A DNA stretch of 38,441 nt from Euzebyales bacterium (GCA_035461305.1 DATHVN010000062.1:1-38441); one strand, 5' to 3'; numbered from the stretch's first letter, positions 23,712 through 33,798 are shown. Numbers and translations are program-made. The notes: generated by a model not told the origin, from the letters alone.

Positions 23712-25151
23712 GTGACCGACGTCATCGACCCGCGCGCCCACCGTCTCGCCCGCATCCATGCACTGGTCGACCTCGACAGCTTCTCCGAGATCGGCAGCAG
23801 GGCGCGGCACCGCGTCACGGCGTTCGGCATGGATCGCAAGCGCCCGGACGGCGACGGCGTGGTGACCGGGCCGGCACGCATACACGGCAGGCCCGTCGAG
23901 GTCTTCGCCCAGGACCCGACGGCGCTCGGTGGATCGCTGGGGGAGGTGCACGCAGCCAAGATCGCCGCCGGCCTGGACCGAGCGGCTCGTGTCCGCTGTC
24001 CCGTCGTCGGCCTGCTCGACTCGGGCGGCGCGCGGATCCAGGAGGGGATCGCCGCACTCGACGGCTACGGCTCGATCTTCTACCGCAACGTGGCTCTGAG
24101 CGGTCGCGTCCCGCAGATCAGCGTCGTGCTCGGCCCGTGCGCCGGTGGGGCGGTCTACTCGCCGGCGCTGACCGACGTGGTCATCATGCAGCGCGACAAG
24201 GCCCACATGTTCGTCACCGGTCCGCGTGTCGTGCGCGCCGTCACCTTCGAGGACGTGTCGCTGGCCGACCTCGGTGGAGCGGACCTCCACGCGCAGACAT
24301 CGGGTGTCGCCCACCTGGTCGCCGACGACGCGGCCCACGCGCTGGACCTCACGCGCCGGGTGCTCGGCTACCTGCCAAGCTCGTGTCACGATCTGCCGCC
24401 GACAGAGGCGCCGGGTCGTGCCGACCCCATGCCCCGGATCCCCGACGACCACCGTGAGCCCTACGACGTGCGCCGCGTGATCGACGGGATCGTCGACCAC
24501 GGCACGTTCCTCGAGCTGCACGAACGGTTCGCCGAGAACGTCGTGGTCGGCTTCGGCAGGGTCGAGGGGAGGTCGGTTGGCGTCGTCGCCAACCAGCCGC
24601 TCGTGCTCGCCGGGTGCCTCGACATCGAGGCCAGCGAGAAGGCGGCGCGCTTCGTGCGCCTCTGCGACGCGTTCGGCGTCCCCCTGGTCACGCTGGTCGA
24701 CGTCCCGGGCTTCCTCCCGGGCACCGGACAGGAGGCCAGCGGCATCATCCGCAAGGGCGCCAAGCTCCTCTATGCCTTCGCGGAGGCGACCGTGCCCCGA
24801 GTCACGGTGATTCTGCGCAAGGCGTTCGGCGGCGCCTACATCGTGATGAACTCCAAGTCGCTGGGCGCTGACGCGGTGTTCAGCTGGCCCGGTGCCGAGA
24901 TCGCCGTCATGGGCGCCGAGGGCGCGGTCGACGTCATCCACCGCCGCGTGCTGGCCGAGGACCCCGACCGCCGTTCCGAGCTGCTGGCGCAGTACCGCGA
25001 GGAGGCGATGGACGCGACCGTCCCGGCGGAACGGCTCAGCGTGGACGAGGTGATCGACCCGGCTGGGACCCGCGACCGCGTCGCGGCCACCCTACGATCA
25101 CTGGAGCGCTCGGTCCGTCCCGGCTACCGTCACGACAACTTGCCCCAGTGA
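23712..25151 (+). CDS. accD: acyl-CoA carboxylase carboxyltransferase subunit (PCCB/AccD type)
   Basis: 479 residues from GTG 23712, 6 nt after GGAGG. Both crotonase-like carboxyltransferase halves are present. The N-half has VFAQDPTALGGSLGEVHAAK, LLDSGGARIQEG and LGPCAGGAVYSPAL. The C-half has VDVPGFLPGTGQEASGIIRK, AFGGAYIVMNSKSLGAD and AEIAVMGAEGAVDV. It moves carboxyl from biotin to acetyl-CoA (or another acyl-CoA) to make malonyl-CoA for this operon. The biotin carboxylase/BCCP alpha subunit is not in the window. The gene symbol reflects context; propionyl-CoA specificity cannot be excluded. Confidence 0.88.
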   Translation: MTDVIDPRAHRLARIHALVDLDSFSEIGSRARHRVTAFGMDRKRPDGDGVVTGPARIHGRPVEVFAQDPTALGGSLGEVHAAKIAAGLDRAARVRCPVVGLLDSGGARIQEGIAALDGYGSIFYRNVALSGRVPQISVVLGPCAGGAVYSPALTDVVIMQRDKAHMFVTGPRVVRAVTFEDVSLADLGGADLHAQTSGVAHLVADDAAHALDLTRRVLGYLPSSCHDLPPTEAPGRADPMPRIPDDHREPYDVRRVIDGIVDHGTFLELHERFAENVVVGFGRVEGRSVGVVANQPLVLAGCLDIEASEKAARFVRLCDAFGVPLVTLVDVPGFLPGTGQEASGIIRKGAKLLYAFAEATVPRVTVILRKAFGGAYIVMNSKSLGADAVFSWPGAEIAVMGAEGAVDVIHRRVLAEDPDRRSELLAQYREEAMDATVPAERLSVDEVIDPAGTRDRVAATLRSLERSVRPGYRHDNLPQ

Positions 25152-25185
25152 GGCCGGCGGGCCGGCCCGCCTGAGAGGATCCACC

Positions 25186-25965
25186 GTGCTGCTCGACGAC
25201 AAGCGCCTGCTCATCACGGGCGTGCTCAACGACGCCTCGATCGCGTTCCACGTCGCGCGCATGGCCCAGCGGCAGGGCGCCGAGATCGTGCTGACCGGTT
25301 TCGGCCGTGGCATGCGGATCACCGAGCGGGTCGCCGGTCGCCTGCCCGAGCCTGCCGACGTGCTGGAGCTCGACGTCACCGACGAGGACCACCTCAGAAT
25401 GGTGGCCGCTGCGGTCGACGACCGCTGGGGTCGCCTGGACGGTCTGGTGCACGCCATCGGGTTTGCGCCCGACACAGCGATCGGCGGCAACTTCCTCGAC
25501 ACCCCGTGGGACGACGTCGCCACCGCGATGCACGTCTCCACCTACTCGCTGGTCGCGCTGGGGCGTGCGTTCGCCCCACTGCTCGCGGCCTCGGAGCGCG
25601 GCGCCATCGTCGGGCTCGACTTCGACGCGGCGGTCGCGTGGCCGGCCTACGACTGGATGGGGGTGGCCAAGGCGGGGCTCGAGGCGTGCTGCCGGTACCT
25701 GGCACGCGACCTCGGCCCGCAGAGGACCCGGGTGAACCTGGTGGCCGCCGGCCCGCTGCGGACCATCGCCGCGCGCAGCATCGCCGGGTTCTCCACGTAT
25801 GAGCAGGTGTGGGAGAAGCGCGCACCACTCGGATGGGATCCCGGGGACCCCGAGCCGGTCGCCCGGGTGGTGTGCGCGCTGCTCAGCGACTGGACGCCGG
25901 TCGTCACCGGAGAGATCGTCCACGCCGACGGTGGCGCGCACGCGATGGGCGCCGACGTCCGCTGA
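25186..25965 (+). CDS. fabI: enoyl-ACP reductase (InhA/FabI type)
   Basis: 259 residues from GTG 25186 after GAGAGGA. N-terminal LLDDKRLLITGVLNDASIAF is the NAD-binding motif typical of the FabI/InhA subgroup. The catalytic pair is Tyr155 and Lys162 in PAYDWMGVAKAGLEA (Y-x6-K, as InhA Tyr158/Lys165). NLVAAGPLRTIAA and a C-terminal GEIVHADGGAHA are also present. It reduces trans-2-enoyl-ACP in the last step of the elongation cycle. It closes the fatty-acid operon; fabG, the dehydratase and fabD must be elsewhere. Confidence 0.95.
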   Translation: MLLDDKRLLITGVLNDASIAFHVARMAQRQGAEIVLTGFGRGMRITERVAGRLPEPADVLELDVTDEDHLRMVAAAVDDRWGRLDGLVHAIGFAPDTAIGGNFLDTPWDDVATAMHVSTYSLVALGRAFAPLLAASERGAIVGLDFDAAVAWPAYDWMGVAKAGLEACCRYLARDLGPQRTRVNLVAAGPLRTIAARSIAGFSTYEQVWEKRAPLGWDPGDPEPVARVVCALLSDWTPVVTGEIVHADGGAHAMGADVR

Positions 25966-25970
25966 GCGTC

Positions 25971-26648
25971 GTGGGGGTCAGCCGCTTCCCGGACCCACGG
26001 ACCGCGGCCGGCGACGAGCCGCTGGCCTACGGCGGCGATCTCGAGGTCGTCACGCTGCGCGAGGCCTACAGCCTCGGCATCTTCCCGTGGCCCGGCGACA
26101 GCGGCACGATCTGGTGGTGGTCCCCTGACCCGCGTGCCGTGATCCCCGTCGGTGGCCTGCACGTGTCCCGCAGCCTGCGTCGCACGCTGCGGTCCGGCCG
26201 GCTGCACTGCACAAGCGACGTCGCCTTCGACGCGGTCGTCGCCGCGTGCGCGCATCGGCCGGGGGAAGGGACTTGGATCACACGTGGCATGCGCGCGGCG
26301 TACCGGCAGCTGCACGAGGAAGGTGGCGCACATAGCACGGAAGTGTGGAACGCCGAGGGCCGCCTCGTCGGAGGGCTGTACGGTGTGCCGACGGGCCGGG
26401 TGTTCTGTGGTGAGTCGATGTTCCACCGCGAGGCCGATGCCTCGAAGGTGGCGATGGTCACGACGATGCGCATCCTCGCGCGCGGCGGGTTCAGCCTGTT
26501 CGACGTCCAGCTGCCAACGGGCCACCTCGCGTCGATGGGTGCGGTCGAGATGCCGCGCGACATCTACCTCGACATCCTACGGGCGGGCCGCGACCACCCC
26601 GCCGTGTGGGACCCTACGGTGGCCCGCGATGATCGCCACCTAAGGTGA
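25971..26648 (+). CDS. aat: leucyl/phenylalanyl-tRNA-protein transferase
   Basis: 225 residues from GTG 25971, 5 bp after the fabI stop. Motifs include FPDPRTA, GGDLEVVTLREAYSLGIFPW, IWWWSPDPRAVIP, WITRGMRAAYRQLHEEGGAH, GGLYGVPTGRVFCGESMFH and QLPTGHLASMGAVEMPR. It attaches Leu or Phe to N-terminal Arg/Lys of proteins, marking them for ClpS/ClpAP-type N-end-rule degradation. It probably shares the fabI transcript. Its 3' end overlaps the convergent small gene by 35 bp. Confidence 0.93.
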   Translation: MGVSRFPDPRTAAGDEPLAYGGDLEVVTLREAYSLGIFPWPGDSGTIWWWSPDPRAVIPVGGLHVSRSLRRTLRSGRLHCTSDVAFDAVVAACAHRPGEGTWITRGMRAAYRQLHEEGGAHSTEVWNAEGRLVGGLYGVPTGRVFCGESMFHREADASKVAMVTTMRILARGGFSLFDVQLPTGHLASMGAVEMPRDIYLDILRAGRDHPAVWDPTVARDDRHLR

Positions 26649-26835
26649 ACGGCTCGTGGATGCAGGCGACGCACGCCTTGGCGTTGTCGACGTTCTCCCA
26701 GCTGACGCGCCACAGCCGATCCTCGATCCCACACACGGTACTGCCCCGCCAGCGCAGCTGGATGTCGTCGGGTGGTTCGGCCAGGTGCTGGATGGTGTCG
26801 CTGGATGGGACCCACACCCAGATCACGTCTGCCAT
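26614..26835 (-). CDS. small Trp/Cys-containing protein of unknown function
   Basis: 73 residues from ATG 26835, with GAAAGGG about 11 nt upstream. It reads MADVIWVWVPSSDTIQHLAE, then QLRWRGSTVCGIEDRLWRVS, and ends with NAKACVACIHEPFTLGGD. Cysteines in TVCG and ACVAC could make a small metal site. Third codon positions are strongly G/C, as in real genes here. I know no family. It converges on aat with a 35-bp overlap and is divergent from the DUF2071 gene. Confidence 0.55.
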   Translation of the reverse strand: MADVIWVWVPSSDTIQHLAEPPDDIQLRWRGSTVCGIEDRLWRVSWENVDNAKACVACIHEPFTLGGDHRGPP

Positions 26836-26994
26836 CGGTGGTCCGGCCCTTTCGCGTCCTGACAGGTCCAGCCCGCCACCTGGTTGAGGGCTCCGGCCCT
26901 GGCGGACTGGGGGGCAGTCTAGAAGATCGCCATCCTCGTCCGCGGCCACTGGCGGCGCCAGTCCGTCGGACATTCCGCGACTACGCTTCCGGCG

Positions 26995-27762
26995 GTGTCC
27001 ATCGAACCGATCACGCCGACCGCGCCCCACGACGTGGATCGGACCGTCTTCACCCAGACCTGGGCACGGCTGACGTTCCTGCACTGGGCCGTCAAGCCGG
27101 GACGGGTGGCGGCGCACCTGCCCGCCGGGATACGTCCCGACGTCATCGATGACGTGACCTACGTCGGCCTGATCCCGTTCTGGATGCAGGACGTCGGCGT
27201 CCTCGGTGGCCCCGCGGTGCCATTCTTCGGGTCGTTTTGCGAGACCAACGTGCGCCTGTACTCGGTCGACGGGGCGGGTCGGCGTGGTGTCGTGTTCGTG
27301 TCGCTCGACGCCTCACGGTTGGCGCCGGTGCTCGTCGCGCGCGCCACCGGGCTGCCGTACGTCTGGTCGCGCATGCGCTACCGGCGTCGCGGCGACCTCG
27401 TCAGCTACACGTCGCGACGCAGGCGGTGGCCCACCGCGCCGAAACCGCCCGGCACCGACCGCGCCCGCGCCACCGGGGCCCGGTCCTCGATCGGCCTGCG
27501 GGTCGGTCGTCGTATCGAGCCGGAGCGCCTCGAGCACTTCCTCACCGCGCGCTGGGGCCTGCACGCGTCCGACGGCCGGGGCGGCGCCGTGTTCTGGCCC
27601 AACCAGCACCCCCCGTGGTCCCTGCACACGGCGACGGTGGAGCACCTCGACGACGACCTGCTCGCGGCCGCCGGCTTCGGCGACCTCGCGCGCCGCCGAC
27701 CCGACAGCGTTCTGTTCTCGCCCGGCGTGGACGTGCGCTTCGGATCCAGGAGGCCGGCATGA
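26995..27762 (+). CDS. DUF2071 (YqjF-like) family protein
   Basis: 255 residues from GTG 26995. Family marks are VFTQTWARLTFLHWAVKPGR, VAAHLPAGIRPDV, YVGLIPFWMQDV, FCETNVRLYSVDGAGRRGVV and PHTA-like NQHPPWSLHTATVEHLDDDL. The fold is related to acetoacetate decarboxylase. No activity is established for most members. No ribosome-binding site is visible before the start. It is followed by the hairpin repeat cluster and then convergent lon. Confidence 0.82.
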   Translation: MSIEPITPTAPHDVDRTVFTQTWARLTFLHWAVKPGRVAAHLPAGIRPDVIDDVTYVGLIPFWMQDVGVLGGPAVPFFGSFCETNVRLYSVDGAGRRGVVFVSLDASRLAPVLVARATGLPYVWSRMRYRRRGDLVSYTSRRRRWPTAPKPPGTDRARATGARSSIGLRVGRRIEPERLEHFLTARWGLHASDGRGGAVFWPNQHPPWSLHTATVEHLDDDLLAAAGFGDLARRRPDSVLFSPGVDVRFGSRRPA

Positions 27763-27790
27763 GCAGTCGAACGCAGCGCCGGCACGGCAC

Positions 27791-27810
27791 CACTCACGCA
27801 ACGCTGAGTG
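27791..27810 (+). terminator. short hairpin after the DUF2071 gene
   Basis: CACTCA (27791-27796) pairs with TGAGTG (27805-27810) around an 8-nt loop, 28 nt after the stop and just before the 50-bp repeats. A terminator role is possible. No T run is seen. Confidence 0.35.
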
Positions 27811-27815
27811 CCGAG

Positions 27816-27959
27816 CGTGGCAACAGAGGCCGGCGGGGCGGTGCTGGCTGCCACGCCCGCACGACCGTGGCAACGGGGGCCGGTGGGGCGGTCCTGGCTG
27901 CCACGCCCGGGTGACCGTGGCAACGGGGACCGGTGGGGCGGTGCTGGCTGCCACGCCCG
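27816..27959. repeat. three 50-bp tandem repeats, each with an inverted repeat
   Basis: Units 27816-27859, 27866-27909 and 27916-27959 are 44 bp each and nearly identical, separated by 6 bp, which gives an exact 50-bp period. Each starts CGTGGCA and has TGCCACG near its end, a perfect 7-bp inverted repeat around a G-rich centre (GGGGCGGT). The cluster fills the gap between the convergent DUF2071 and lon genes, the usual place for REP/BIME-like elements and bidirectional terminators. Confidence 0.85.
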
Positions 27960-28062
27960 AGATGAAGGCCAGGACGCCCGGGGAGAGCGGCCCCAACGGC
28001 CGGGCGGGTCACGCGGCGGCCACCGTGCGTGGACTGATGGTGACCGCGAGTGTCGGGCCCGG

Positions 28063-30408
<2,346 letters not shown>

Positions 30409-30429
30409 TCCAGCCACCTTCGCTCGTCA

Positions 30430-30444
30430 CTTGCAGATCACAAG
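30430..30444. promoter_or_regulatory. candidate HxlR operator upstream of lon
   Basis: CTTGCAGATCACAAG on the plus strand, a near-palindrome (CTTG-N7-CAAG), lies 22 bp upstream of the lon start in the 76-bp gap after the HxlR gene. Fourteen of its positions match the site at 30969-30982, except for a swapped AG/GA pair. Confidence 0.5.
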
Positions 30445-30484
30445 CTATCGGTGGCTGACCGGAATGGCTCCTCGGATCGCCGAC

Positions 30485-30904
30485 CTACACCACGACGCTG
30501 TCGTCAGTGTCGGCGTCGGTCAGGACCACGGCGCAGGTTGGGCAGTACCAGCGGGCCTCGGCGGGTGTGCCGCACGCGTCGTGGCGCACAGGATCTCCGT
30601 CGCCCTCGGTGGCTCCCCACTGGGCGAGCACCCGCAGGGCGCTGGCCAGGGCGTAGCCGCTCGCCGTCAGCTCGTAGGCGTAGCGCGGTGGGCGCTGCTG
30701 GTACGGCTGCGCGATCACGACACGGTGGCGCTCCAGCTGCTTCAGCCGGCTCGACAGGATATTGGGCGCGATGCCGTCGACGTGCTCCTGCAGCTCGCCG
30801 AAGCGGCGCGGGCCGTCGAGCAGTGCCTCGATCAGCAGCAGCACCCAACGGTCACCGACACGCTCGGCTGCGTGGACCAGTGGCGAGGTCTCCGGTGTGC
30901 TCAC
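30485..30904 (-). CDS. HxlR-family transcriptional regulator with zinc-ribbon tail
   Basis: 139 residues. The winged HTH shows the HxlR signature: VGDRWVLLLIEALLDGPRRF, FGELQEHVDGIAPNILSSRL, KQLERHRVVIAQPYQQRPPR and YAYELTASGYALASALRVLA. The C-terminal extension HDACGTPAEARWYCPTC, with spaced cysteines, looks like a small zinc ribbon and is found in a subset of actinobacterial members. It is divergent from the HtrA-like gene and directly upstream of lon on the same strand. Both genes are preceded by the same candidate operator, so they are its most likely targets. Confidence 0.88.
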   Translation of the reverse strand: MSTPETSPLVHAAERVGDRWVLLLIEALLDGPRRFGELQEHVDGIAPNILSSRLKQLERHRVVIAQPYQQRPPRYAYELTASGYALASALRVLAQWGATEGDGDPVRHDACGTPAEARWYCPTCAVVLTDADTDDSVVV

Positions 30905-30939
30905 GCTCGCATGCTACCCGCGGGGTCGGCAGATAGGGG

Positions 30940-30986
30940 TTGCCCCTCGACACGTTGAGGATAGTCTATTGCAAGTCACAAGTCAC
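30940..30986 (+). promoter_or_regulatory. promoter and candidate HxlR operator of the HtrA-like gene
   Basis: TTGCCC (30940-30945) and TAGTCT (30962-30967), 16 nt apart, form a plausible promoter. TTGCAAGTCACAAG (30969-30982) follows at the expected transcript start, and CAAGTCA is repeated directly (30972-30978 and 30979-30985). The motif matches the one upstream of lon. A repressor there would block initiation. AAGGAG (30992-30997) precedes GTG 31004. Confidence 0.5.
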
Positions 30987-31003
30987 TAACCAAGGAGCCG
31001 ACC

Positions 31004-31888
31004 GTGACGACCCTTGACGACCTGGCAACGGTCCTGCAGCAGATCGAGTCGCGGGTCGGACCCGCGGTCGTTGGCATCGGCCGGCGTCGCGGTGCCGGTT
31101 CCGGCATCGTGGTCGCCGAGGGCAGGATCGTGACCAACGCCCACAACATCCGCGGCGACACGGTCGGCGTCCGCCTGCACGACGGCTCACGGCTGGAGGG
31201 CACGCTGGCCGCCGCTGACCCCGACAGCGATCTGGCGGTCGTGACCGCCGACACGGGCGACATCACGCCCGTCGACTGGAGCACCGACGCCGCACCAGCG
31301 CTCGGCACCGCCGTGTTCGCGCTGTCGCGGGCGCGGTCGGACGCGGCGACACGCGTGACGTTCGGCACCGTCGCCGCCGTGGACCGCCGGTTCCGCGGAC
31401 CCCGCAACCGGCCGATCACCGGTGCGTTCGAGCACACCGCACCGCTGGCCAGGGGCGCCTCCGGCGGTCCGGTCGTCGATGCGAGCGGCGCACTGTTGGG
31501 GATCAACACCCACCGCCTGGGAGAGGGGTTCTACCTCTCGGTCCCCGCTGATGAGGCGCTGCGCGCCCGTGCCGACGCGCTGGCCGCGGGTCAGGCGCCC
31601 TCACAGCGTCAGCTCGGCGTCGCGCTGGCGCCGCCCCACGTCGCCCGGCGCCTGCGAGGTGCCGTCGGCCTGCCCGAGCGTGACGGCCTGCTGGTCCAGC
31701 AGGTCTTCGACGACACACCGGCCGCGGCGGCCGGTCTGCGGCGTGGTGACCTGATCGTCGCGGTAGACGGCGCGGACGTCGACAGCATCGACGTGCTCTA
31801 CACGGCCCTGGCGGGCCAGGGCGACACGCTGACCCTGCGCATCCTGCGAGGCGCCGACGAGAGCGACGTCACCGTCAGCTTCGACTAG
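31004..31888 (+). CDS. HtrA-like trypsin/PDZ serine protease without export signal
   Basis: 294 residues. The trypsin-like domain has His47 in IVTNAHNIRG, Asp76 in ADPDSDLAVV and Ser153 in ARGASGGPVVDA. One PDZ domain covers residues ~195-294 (QLGVALAPPHVARRL; LLVQQVFDDTPAAAAGLRRG; DLIVAVDGADVDSIDVLY). There is no N-terminal hydrophobic segment, unlike DegP or PepD, so it should stay in the cytosol. The degradosome partners are unknown. It is divergent from the HxlR gene, whose candidate operator overlaps its start region. It converges on the ClpP-like gene. Confidence 0.88.
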   Translation: MTTLDDLATVLQQIESRVGPAVVGIGRRRGAGSGIVVAEGRIVTNAHNIRGDTVGVRLHDGSRLEGTLAAADPDSDLAVVTADTGDITPVDWSTDAAPALGTAVFALSRARSDAATRVTFGTVAAVDRRFRGPRNRPITGAFEHTAPLARGASGGPVVDASGALLGINTHRLGEGFYLSVPADEALRARADALAAGQAPSQRQLGVALAPPHVARRLRGAVGLPERDGLLVQQVFDDTPAAAAGLRRGDLIVAVDGADVDSIDVLYTALAGQGDTLTLRILRGADESDVTVSFD

Positions 31889-31919
31889 CGCGGTCGGCAG
31901 GTCACGGAGCCTGACCGTC

Positions 31920-32579
31920 TCAGCGGCCGGCGACGTTGTCGATGAGCCCGGCCGCGAGGGCCTCGGACACCGACAGGTGTGATCCGTCGCGCAGTTCCGC
32001 CGCCGCCTCGTCCTGTGTGAGATGCGAGACCGCGGCGAGGTGCTCGGCGATCCGCCGCCACAGCTCGGAGACCTGCGCGGCGCCATGGCGGATGTCGTCG
32101 ACCCGGCCCTCGATGACGTGGCCGCCGTCGAGGCGGAGGCTGATCGTGGCGCGTGGTGTCGCCGCCCGCCCGGCCGTGCCCGAGGCCAGCACGACCGCCG
32201 CCGTTCCGGTCGCGACCCCGATGCACCGCGTCGTCAGGGGTGCCCGCAGCAGGCCGATCACGTCCAGCACCGCCGGCAGCGCATCGACCGGCCCACCGGG
32301 GCTGTTGACGGTCAGCTCCACCGGGTCAGCCGAGCGGCCGTCGGCGAGCATCAGCTCGGCGCACACGCGGTCTGCGGCGGCGTGGTCGAGCGTGCCCATC
32401 AGCAGCAGGCGACGATCCTCACGGAGCTGCTCGACGGGATCGCCGGACGGCGCTGGGTCCACGAGCGGCACTACCGGAACGCGTGGCGCGGTCGTCGGAT
32501 CGGGGTGATCCGGCTGCCGACGCGGATGCCACGGCACGCCCGGCGGCGGGATCTCGGGCGGCGGTTCGCCGGGAATCAC
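31920..32579 (-). CDS. ClpP-like protein lacking catalytic Ser and His
   Basis: 219 residues from GTG 32579, in a GTGA overlap with the XRE gene. A proline-rich N-terminal ~45 residues is followed by a crotonase/ClpP fold: RRLLLMGTLDHAAADRVCAE, LTVNSPGGPVDA (oxyanion strand), CIGVATGTAAVVLASGTAGR and SVSEALAAGLIDNV. In ClpP the third segment reads CIGQAASMGA-like, with the nucleophile Ser; the aligned residue here is Gly125. The catalytic His of the MIHQP strand aligns with Arg149. It is therefore probably an inactive, ClpR-like subunit or a scaffold. The alignment is by eye. Confidence 0.78.
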   Translation of the reverse strand: MIPGEPPPEIPPPGVPWHPRRQPDHPDPTTAPRVPVVPLVDPAPSGDPVEQLREDRRLLLMGTLDHAAADRVCAELMLADGRSADPVELTVNSPGGPVDALPAVLDVIGLLRAPLTTRCIGVATGTAAVVLASGTAGRAATPRATISLRLDGGHVIEGRVDDIRHGAAQVSELWRRIAEHLAAVSHLTQDEAAAELRDGSHLSVSEALAAGLIDNVAGR

Positions 32580-32869
32580 GCGTCATCCTCTTCGTCGATC
32601 GGCGCGACGCCGAACCGCATGGTCAGCCCGAGTGCCTGGGCGTACCGCTCCAGGGTGGACAGGCGCAGGTCCCCGCGGTTCGCCTCGAGCCGGGCGACCG
32701 CCGACTGCGACGTGCGCATGCGCTCGGCGACGTCGGCCTGTGACCGACCGGCGGCGCGGCGACGTTCCGCCAGGTGGCGGACCACGTCGTCGATGTCGGC
32801 GTCGAGCTGGTCGAAGCCGGGGAAGACCGACCGCGGTTGGTGGCTGCGGTCACCGTCCATCGCCGTCAT
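32576..32869 (-). CDS. XRE-family HTH regulator
   Basis: 97 residues. The HTH is central: AERRRAAGRSQADVAERMRT, SQSAVARLEANRGDLRLSTL and ERYAQALGLTMRFGVAP. It resembles the HigA/XRE fold with a single domain. It is joined to the metallophosphoesterase by ATGA and to the ClpP-like gene by GTGA, so the three are translated from one message. A regulator paired with a ClpP-like protein recalls systems where proteolysis or binding controls the regulator, but that is inference here. Confidence 0.85.
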   Translation of the reverse strand: MTAMDGDRSHQPRSVFPGFDQLDADIDDVVRHLAERRRAAGRSQADVAERMRTSQSAVARLEANRGDLRLSTLERYAQALGLTMRFGVAPIDEEDDA

Positions 32870-33660
32870 CTCGGCACCGCCTCGGCGTCCCGTCCGTCAC
32901 GCGGCGCGAACGCGGTCAATGCCTGGGCGTCGCTGGCGGGGGAGCGGACGAAGAAGTCCGCCCACACTTCCGCCTCGGCGGGATAGCCGGTCGCGACGAT
33001 CGCGGCGCAGGCGGCCTCTACGTCGAACGTCGTGGTGCGCAGCTGAGCGACGCCATCACGTAGCAGTGCCCAGTGGGCACCCGGACGGCCGTACGGCATG
33101 CCGACGCTTCCGGCGTTGACGATCAGGTGGCGGTGCGCCAGGCGGTGGAACGGCATGTGGGTGCGTCCGCAGACGATCGTCGACACGCCCCGATCGACGG
33201 CGGCCAGGATCTCCTCCCACCGCGACAGCCACGTGTCCACAACCACGACCTCCTCGTTGTCACGTGGCGCGCCGTGGCAGCGGAACAGCACAGCGCCGAA
33301 GCCGTCGACGTCCAGCGTGATGGGATGCGGCAGGTCGGCCAGCACGGCCACATGCCGGTCGGCGGGCTGCTGCGCCGCCCACGGCGCGATCGGGTCGGGG
33401 ATGGTCGTCGTTCCCCCGCGTGCCAGCGTGACCAGCTCGCGGTCCGCGTTGCCCCGCACCCACACGACGCGGGCGCCGAGGCCCACGAGCCGGTCGAGCA
33501 CGGCGACGGGCTGCGGACCCGCGGCGATGTCGCCCGTCATCACGATGCGGTCCGCGGCGGCGACCTCGGGCTCGGCCAGCACGGCATCGAGCGCGGGCGC
33601 GACGCCGTGGATGTCTGACAGCACGGCGAAGGTGCCGACGGCGGTGGCGGTGGGAGTCAC
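32866..33660 (-). CDS. calcineurin-like metallophosphoesterase (YfcE type)
   Basis: 264 residues from GTG 33660, preceded by AGGAGG. Metal and active-site motifs are in order: VLSDIHGVAPALDAV, IVMTGDIAAGPQPVAV, VWVRGNADREL, FRCHGAPRDNEE, VCGRTHMPFHRL and NAGSVGMPYGRPGAHW. Members hydrolyse phosphodiesters or phosphate esters in vitro; the natural substrate is unknown. First gene of the operon with the XRE and ClpP-like genes. The AT-rich inverted repeat at 33771-33786 lies upstream. Confidence 0.9.
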   Translation of the reverse strand: MTPTATAVGTFAVLSDIHGVAPALDAVLAEPEVAAADRIVMTGDIAAGPQPVAVLDRLVGLGARVVWVRGNADRELVTLARGGTTTIPDPIAPWAAQQPADRHVAVLADLPHPITLDVDGFGAVLFRCHGAPRDNEEVVVVDTWLSRWEEILAAVDRGVSTIVCGRTHMPFHRLAHRHLIVNAGSVGMPYGRPGAHWALLRDGVAQLRTTTFDVEAACAAIVATGYPAEAEVWADFFVRSPASDAQALTAFAPRDGRDAEAVPR

Positions 33661-33770
33661 GGGTCCTCCTGCGAGCAGTCCAGGCCGAGTTTGTCCGGCG
33701 GACCTCCCTGGGCCGTTGGGAGTCGAGCGCCGGCGAGACGATCAAGTTCGTGGAACCAGGCCCACGAAGT

Positions 33771-33786
33771 ATATCAAATGTGATAT
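33771..33786. promoter_or_regulatory. AT-rich inverted repeat upstream of the metallophosphoesterase operon
   Basis: ATATCA and TGATAT form a perfect 6-bp inverted repeat around AATG, in a strikingly AT-rich patch. On the minus strand a TATACT (33767-33772) could serve as a -10 for the operon. A repressor or XRE-type operator is plausible. Confidence 0.4.
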
Positions 33787-33798
33787 GGACTGACGGGC

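Noticed and set aside
27816-27959. CRISPR array
   Set aside because: The unit is 44 bp with only 6-bp gaps, there are three copies, and no cas genes; the gaps are too short for spacers.
32866-33660. phosphatase part of the neighbouring Pnkp relic
   Set aside because: The gene is on the opposite strand, has its own ribosome-binding site and is coupled to the XRE gene; it is a stand-alone YfcE-type protein.
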